The translations under genes were made by a program, and so were the position numbers. This document shows positions 1-4,242 of a DNA stretch of 7,147 nucleotides, piece by piece. Location: positions 1-7,147 of the forward strand of contig CAMNBW010000078.1 in the NCBI GenBank assembly GCA_946533525.1, written 5' to 3'. Position 1 is the stretch's first letter. The number at the start of each line of letters is the position of its first letter. Below the pieces are notes generated by a model. That model searched no databases and was not told the DNA's origin. It saw nothing but the letters and a program-made list of their open reading frames with translations. This stretch comes from an uncultured Lachnospiraceae bacterium. GTDB lineage: Bacteria > Bacillota > Clostridia > Lachnospirales > Lachnospiraceae.

Positions 1-1406
1 CTTTCATCGGCTATCTTCGCGATCTCGTCAATACTCTTATCCGGGAATTCGCTTAAAGCCACGAAGCCGCAGGAAACCGATATTGCCATACTGTTCCTTG
101 CCGCCTCAGCCAGTGTACTCTCAAAATCCTTTTTAACCTTTTGAACATGGGAGGCATCGTCAAAGATCAGCGCGACAAATTCATCCCCGCCTATCCTGTA
201 AAGCCTTCCGTAATTTCCGAAGCACCTCTTCATGCAGCTTCCGACTATATGGATGAGCCGGTCGCCCTCGTCGTGGCCCTCTATGTCATTGATCTGTTTA
301 AGCCCGTTTAAGTCCATTGATACATATATAAAGCGCTCCCCCGGCGGAGTTTTCTTATACTCTTCCAGAGCGGTCTCATATGCCCTTCTGTTGTAAAAGC
401 CGGTCATCGGATCGGTATTGGCGTTTTGCTGCTCCTCTAAGATATGGGCTGTCAGATTCCTGAAAACCTTGTAGAGCACTACTGCTGCAATAAGGAGATA
501 TACAAAGGTTATTCCAATGCTTAGGGGTATACCGTCATTTAGAGCATTTTCATTCTGCATTATGGCGATAATGAAATTGTTGTAGACTGTAGCCGCGCAT
601 AAGCCTCTGCCGCCCATGCCGCGCTTTAAATCAAAATGCTCTATCCTGTCAATCCCTATATTTTCCGCATTGATCTCTTCCGGAAGAAAATCTCCTATCA
701 TCCCTCCGGTAGAGGACGCCTTGATCTCCCGGGTATTCCTGTCGGCTACAAAGATTTCAATGCCATCGTATGAGGGCATGCCCTCAATGACCTCGGTGAT
801 CTCATTCGCCCTAAGCTCATCCAAGAGCCGCAGGGGCTCGATGCCCACCTGTACCATCCTGCTTCCCCTGTCATTCCAGCATATGGCATACATCATGGGC
901 TTTTCCTCCGCCGTATTGGGGGTCACATTCTGGCACATGGTAAGGTGCTTATCCCTGAGCATCGGTTTAAAGTAGGCCATCTGCTCGCCGGAATCGAAGC
1001 TGTAGCCATAATATTCGGGTATATTGCCGCCGATTATGACTCCATCTTTATCAAAAATATGAATCTCATCCACATTTATCAGCTTTGCAACCCTGTTGAT
1101 CTCCGGCACATATTCCCCGATCCAGGGATTGCGGTCAAAAATGTATGAAACAGCCTTTGCCCGGGTAACATAGTCCTCTTTCAGCGAATTAACGAATGTA
1201 AGCTGCTTTTTCTCATTGTTTTTCAGCACATTCTCGACCTGGTCGATAAGCACGTCCGCCGTCCTGAAAGCCTGTACCCTGTTATTCCTGACCTGGATAA
1301 AATACTGTATCCCCAGCAGCAGCGCTATTATCACGGCCGTTAAAGCGATGAGTAAATATTTATTTTCCTTATTTATTTTGATCCCGTTGCTTTTATTACC
1401 TGTCAT
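1..1406 (-). CDS. Membrane-anchored double-Cache diguanylate cyclase (GGDEF), 3' end outside the window
   Basis: This gene makes c-di-GMP from two GTP, probably in response to an extracellular signal. Translation from ATG at 1406 stays open for 468 codons to the window edge. Residues 17-36 form a membrane segment. Residues 37-292 are an extracellular Cache-like sensor with IFDKDG at 117-122 and a second subdomain around 215-285. Residues 293-312 are a second membrane segment. A short linker leads to the GGDEF domain, with DPMTGFYNRR starting at residue 332 and GGDEF itself at 406-410, so the catalytic motif is intact. The usual RxxD inhibitory site five residues before GGDEF is absent (GNYG is there). 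An in-frame TAA lies four codons upstream of the ATG, which fixes this start; the Shine-Dalgarno is weak. The gene follows the EAL gene after 52 bases with no terminator visible, so co-transcription is likely. The missing 3' end should hold the last part of the GGDEF fold; a further C-terminal domain cannot be excluded. Confidence 0.93.
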   Translation of the reverse strand, partial: MTGNKSNGIKINKENKYLLIALTAVIIALLLGIQYFIQVRNNRVQAFRTADVLIDQVENVLKNNEKKQLTFVNSLKEDYVTRAKAVSYIFDRNPWIGEYVPEINRVAKLINVDEIHIFDKDGVIIGGNIPEYYGYSFDSGEQMAYFKPMLRDKHLTMCQNVTPNTAEEKPMMYAICWNDRGSRMVQVGIEPLRLLDELRANEITEVIEGMPSYDGIEIFVADRNTREIKASSTGGMIGDFLPEEINAENIGIDRIEHFDLKRGMGGRGLCAATVYNNFIIAIMQNENALNDGIPLSIGITFVYLLIAAVVLYKVFRNLTAHILEEQQNANTDPMTGFYNRRAYETALEEYKKTPPGERFIYVSMDLNGLKQINDIEGHDEGDRLIHIVGSCMKRCFGNYGRLYRIGGDEFVALIFDDASHVQKVKKDFESTLAEAARNSMAISVSCGFVALSEFPDKSIDEIAKIADE

Positions 1407-1458
1407 GTTTCTGCTTTATATGATATCAGGACACAGTTGCCGGAAATCTGACCCCTTT

Positions 1459-3348
1459 TCATTTACTGTATTTTTGAATAAATTCATCCACCGGGATGGG
1501 TTTTGAATAGTAGTAGCCCTGAAGGTAGTCGCAGCCTATCCTTTTCATCGCATCGGCCATCTCCTCTCCCTCTATACCCTCTGCGGTAATAGTAAAATTC
1601 ATGCTTTTAAAGGCCTTGATCATAGTTGGAAGGATGTCATCCGGAGCCTCAAAATAATCCCATACAAGGCTCATGTCAAGCTTGATATTGATAAAGGGAC
1701 ATTTTTTTAATCTGGTCAGGTTGGAATAGCCTGTACCGTAATCGTCGAGCACAAATTTAAAGCCTTTTTCCAGTATGGCCTGCATCTGTTTCTGAAAGAA
1801 GCCATCGTCCACCATACTTTCCTCGGTAATCTCCAGATGTATGAATTCAGGACTCAGCTCATATTTTTTAAGTATCGCTTCAAGCCTGTCCGTAAGGTCG
1901 CTTCGCATAAACTGTATCGGCGAAAGATTGACATTGATCCATTTAAGCCCCAGAGCCTGCAGATCATGCTCCCTGAAAAATGCGCAGGCCTTATCCAGCA
2001 CCTGCTCTCCCATCTCATTTATCCGCCCGCTCCTCTCTGCAATACGGATAAATTCCCCGGGAGGAATGATCTTTCCATCCATATCCCTGACTCTGGAAAG
2101 AGCCTCGGCTCCTATGAGCTTACCTGTGGAGGCATCGATGAGCGGCTGCAGATAAACCTCCATACGGTCATGCTCAACAGCATATTCCAGGCTTCTTTTT
2201 ACTAAGGTTTCACGTCTGGTCTGAATCAGCTCATTGGAGGTCACGAAATACGGCATACGTATATTCCGGCTGTCAGATTTATTGAAGGCGAGAACAATGG
2301 TGTTAAATATATCATCGGGTGAAACTATCTCTTCTCCCAGTTCCATGGTAATAAAACAGGCATCCAGATAGAGCTCGGCATTTCCTGACTTCCAGGGTCT
2401 GGTAAATCTCTCGGAAATCTGAGCACTCATCCTGTCAAAATCCATACCGCTGTCTCCCAAAATGATAAAACGGCCCTTACGGTAATAGAAGATGCTGTAT
2501 TGATAAAAATGCTCCACAAGATAAGCGGCTATCATCCTGATCCCTTCATCGGTCTGATGGGAGCCGTAAATATCCCGCAGCTCGTTATAATTATGCGTCA
2601 CGACCCCGAATAGCCTCTGCTGGCTCTTTCCCCTGGTCTCCTCTATCAGATCACGGAAGGCCTGGCTGTTAAAGACCGTTCCCCCTACATCCAGGTAAAA
2701 TTCCGGATTTTCGAAGGCCAGGTATATCACAAGTATCGCCATGAGGCAGAAGGTGTCCAAAAGTAAGAGATGAGGCAGAAGTATACGCAGTATCACTCCC
2801 ACAAGAAGGATGAGATTATATACGAGCATCCAGAAGCGCTCTCTTCTTCTCCTGTGCCTGCCGAACATAAATACAGCTATAAGCGAATATATGATATATA
2901 TAAAAAGAAATATGTGTATATAGGCATTATATACTCCGGAGTTATATCCGCTTTCATCTATATAGTATATCCATCCGGTTCCGAAAGAAGCAATGGTCGC
3001 AAAGATACCCACAGCCATCGGCAGGATCGTTAATACCTGTAAAAGCTTCCTGTTTCTTAGATCGATATTTAAAAGACTTATGGTAAATAGGAAAAACAGA
3101 TAAAACCTGATGAAAAATATGACAAAAAAGGACGAATTCAAAAAATGAACAAAAAATAACGGATAGCTGAAAGGATCATTGTCCGCCAGACTGGCCAGGA
3201 TATCCAGAGTTATTGTCATTAACTCCACAGCAACTATCTGGACAAAGCAAAGGTTTCTCCGTATCTTAAGCCGGGGAAGCGAAAAATAAAATGCAAAAAG
3301 TATGAGCAGAATGAAAAAGGCCGGTATGACAAAACTAAAATCCCACAT
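1459..3348 (-). CDS. Seven-TM protein with degenerate GGDEF and intact EAL domain (probable c-di-GMP phosphodiesterase)
   Basis: This 629-residue protein probably hydrolyses c-di-GMP to pGpG at the inner face of the membrane. Residues 5-213 contain about seven hydrophobic segments (roughly 6-24, 33-52, 62-93, 102-124, 141-162, 172-192, 194-213), with basic loops such as RHRRRRER near 164-171 that place the N terminus outside and the enzyme inside. Residues 219-365 look like a GGDEF fold, but the signature is replaced by KGRFI near 291-295, so no cyclase activity is expected. The EAL domain covers about 380-625 and has all the expected motifs: EALSR 415-419, NVNLS 472-476, LEITE 505-509, DDYGTG 535-540, IKLD 555-558, AEGIE 589-593 and QGYYYSKP 610-617. 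The ATG is preceded by GGAGGAGG at six bases. The seven-TM part resembles sensor modules of Gram-positive signalling proteins; I cannot name its ligand. The degenerate GGDEF may bind GTP as an allosteric site, as known for some GGDEF-EAL enzymes. Confidence 0.94.
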   Translation of the reverse strand: MWDFSFVIPAFFILLILFAFYFSLPRLKIRRNLCFVQIVAVELMTITLDILASLADNDPFSYPLFFVHFLNSSFFVIFFIRFYLFFLFTISLLNIDLRNRKLLQVLTILPMAVGIFATIASFGTGWIYYIDESGYNSGVYNAYIHIFLFIYIIYSLIAVFMFGRHRRRRERFWMLVYNLILLVGVILRILLPHLLLLDTFCLMAILVIYLAFENPEFYLDVGGTVFNSQAFRDLIEETRGKSQQRLFGVVTHNYNELRDIYGSHQTDEGIRMIAAYLVEHFYQYSIFYYRKGRFIILGDSGMDFDRMSAQISERFTRPWKSGNAELYLDACFITMELGEEIVSPDDIFNTIVLAFNKSDSRNIRMPYFVTSNELIQTRRETLVKRSLEYAVEHDRMEVYLQPLIDASTGKLIGAEALSRVRDMDGKIIPPGEFIRIAERSGRINEMGEQVLDKACAFFREHDLQALGLKWINVNLSPIQFMRSDLTDRLEAILKKYELSPEFIHLEITEESMVDDGFFQKQMQAILEKGFKFVLDDYGTGYSNLTRLKKCPFINIKLDMSLVWDYFEAPDDILPTMIKAFKSMNFTITAEGIEGEEMADAMKRIGCDYLQGYYYSKPIPVDEFIQKYSK

Positions 3349-3354
3349 ATAATA

Positions 3355-3362
3355 CCTCCTCC
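3355..3362 (-). promoter_or_regulatory. Ribosome binding site of the EAL gene
   Basis: On the minus strand the sequence reads GGAGGAGG followed by six bases (TATTAT) and the ATG at 3348. This is a near-ideal Shine-Dalgarno and fixes the start. It directly touches the base of the 9-bp hairpin at 3363-3387, so the structure could affect ribosome access. Confidence 0.88.
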
Positions 3363-3387
3363 ATTACCGGGTTTAATCCCCGGTAAT
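3363..3387 (-). promoter_or_regulatory. 9-bp hairpin in the leader of the EAL gene
   Basis: ATTACCGGG and CCCGGTAAT are perfect inverted repeats (9 bp) around a 7-base loop. The hairpin lies immediately upstream of the Shine-Dalgarno of the EAL gene. No T-run follows on either strand, so it does not look like an intrinsic terminator. A role in mRNA stability, as a protein-binding operator, or in control of translation is possible; the sequence alone does not decide. Confidence 0.6.
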
Positions 3388-3424
3388 ATCTGAATTACAC
3401 CTCATAGCTACTCCGCTCAATTCC

Positions 3425-3450
3425 GGTGCGTTTTATGCGCCGAAACGCCC
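3425..3450 (-). other. Weaker stem-loop in the intergenic leader
   Basis: GCGTTT (3428-3433) and AAACGC (3443-3448) can pair, extended by GG/CC with one bulged base. It sits between the 14-bp hairpin and the ribosome-proximal hairpin, and adds to the impression that the leader before the EAL gene is structured. I do not recognise a known riboswitch class in it. Confidence 0.35.
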
Positions 3451-3459
3451 GAAAGCCTG

Positions 3460-3504
3460 TATCAAACAGGCGGCATAACTTAAACCGCCTGTTTGATATT
3501 TTTT
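3460..3504. terminator. 14-bp hairpin with a T-run on the plus-strand side, after the exported-protein gene
   Basis: TATCAAACAGGCGG (3460-3473) and CCGCCTGTTTGATA (3485-3498) pair perfectly over 14 bp with an 11-base loop. Six T follow on the plus strand (3499-3504). The hairpin begins seven bases after the TGA at 3508-3506 of the minus-strand gene, the usual place for its terminator. However, the T-run is on the plus-strand side; minus-strand transcripts meet an A-run before the stem and no U-run after it. It is therefore a textbook terminator only for plus-strand transcription, and for the genes here it may act as an mRNA-end stabiliser or a leaky attenuator. Confidence 0.65.
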
Positions 3505-3505
3505 C

Positions 3506-4242
3506 TCACTTTACCTTATAGGTAAGCTTAAAGCTTCCGGTATAGCTTCCCCCTCCTTCAAAGGTCAGCTTATATGAGCCGCGGGCCCCGTTATCGAGAC
3601 CGTCTATCACAAGTATACCATCCCTGTCTATACATACCTTCACCGCGATCCCTTCTCCGCCGTTATAGGCAAAAGTATTTGATTTCGATGTAAGCGATGT
3701 CCCTATCCTGGTCTTTCCCTTTTTAAGCTTCTCTCCGGTCATTGTATATTTTACGACCTGGGGAACGAAAGACCTGTATGCACTCTTCTTTTCATCCCTT
3801 ATCTCATATGCGAGATAATATGTGCCGGCCTTGTCGATCACAGTTCCATCTTCCCCGGAGCCTGCGGGATAAATAAGGTTTTTATCAAAATATGCCTTCA
3901 CCGGAAGCAGATACTCTGTTGGAACGGTTTTCCCCGCTATTTTGGGGCTGCCCGTCTTTAAAAGATCCTTTGTCAGTTCTGATACTTCAATGGAGGATGT
4001 AAATTTCCGCTTTGAATTATTGAGCTTAACCGAAAGCTTCCTGCCTCCCTTTGGATAGCCGGTTACGTATATAACAGGCGCTGTGCTTCCGATAAGATAA
4101 TTTGCTGCGCCGCTCCTAGGCTTTTTGGCCGTCACACGAATTTGCCCGAAAGGCCGGCAGCGTTTACAGGGATCACTCCCTGGAAGCTTAGTACAACGGC
4201 CAACAGCAAGGCCAGTCTTGACTTATATAGACTCTTTTTCAT
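3506..4242 (-). pseudogene. Small exported beta-rich protein gene interrupted by a one-base frameshift
   Basis: Two reading frames together look like one gene. ATG at 4242 opens a signal peptide frame that ends at TGA (4134-4132). The body lies in another frame, open from before GTG 4135 to TGA 3508-3506 (209 residues from that GTG). The span is 737 bases, one short of 246 whole codons. Adding one A to the AAA at 4141-4143 (minus strand) would give GLSGKIRVTAKKPRSG, joining signal peptide and body smoothly into 245 residues. The body is rich in Gly, Ser, Thr, Lys and Tyr with beta-type patterns. Its end (FAYNGGEGIAV near 155-165, then GSYTGSFKLTYKV near 196-208) resembles the MBG-like or Ig-like repeats of Lachnospiraceae surface proteins. 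No enzyme motif or sortase signal is visible, so it is probably released or loosely wall-associated. The cause may be a real mutation or a base-calling error in a short A-run. If translated from GTG 4135 as it stands, the product would not be exported. Confidence 0.75.
4132..4242 (-). CDS. Signal-peptide ORF, 5' part of the frameshifted exported-protein gene
   Basis: This 36-codon frame starts at ATG 4242 and encodes MKKSLYKSRLALLLAVVL, then SFQGVIPVNAAG, a clear Sec signal peptide: a basic start, a hydrophobic core and a probable cleavage after VNA (residue 28). It stops at TGA six codons after the GGL-like mature start, because of the frameshift described for the whole gene. A GGAG at 4250-4253 lies seven bases before the ATG. 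The first 20 bases overlap the end of the channel gene in another frame, which suggests translational coupling. Confidence 0.75.
   Translation of the reverse strand: MKKSLYKSRLALLLAVVLSFQGVIPVNAAGLSGKFV

Noticed and set aside
616..975. Plus-strand open frames over the minus-strand genes (for example 616-975, 1837-2205, 4527-4838, 5616-5891)
   Set aside because: They lie opposite genes with clear domains and show no recognisable motif, no good ribosome binding site and no consistent arrangement; they are antisense shadows.
1407..1458. Separate promoter for the diguanylate cyclase gene (CATATAA just upstream of its ATG)
   Set aside because: The AT-rich box is only about ten bases from the start and has no clear -35 partner; a shared transcript with the EAL gene is simpler.
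3392..3420. Sigma-A promoter for the EAL gene: TTGAGC (3415-3420), 17-base spacer, TAATTC (3392-3397), minus strand
   Set aside because: The spacing is right, but the -10 element matches the consensus poorly, so I do not list it as a feature.
3349..3505. c-di-GMP riboswitch (type I or II) in front of the EAL gene
   Set aside because: I looked for the conserved core sequences of both classes on the minus strand and did not find a convincing match; the region is kept only as an unrecognised structured leader.
4132..4150. Programmed -1 ribosomal frameshift in the exported-protein gene
   Set aside because: The zero-frame sequence GGC AAA TTC does not form an X XXY YYZ slippery heptamer, and no strong downstream structure was seen; a simple one-base loss explains the data better.
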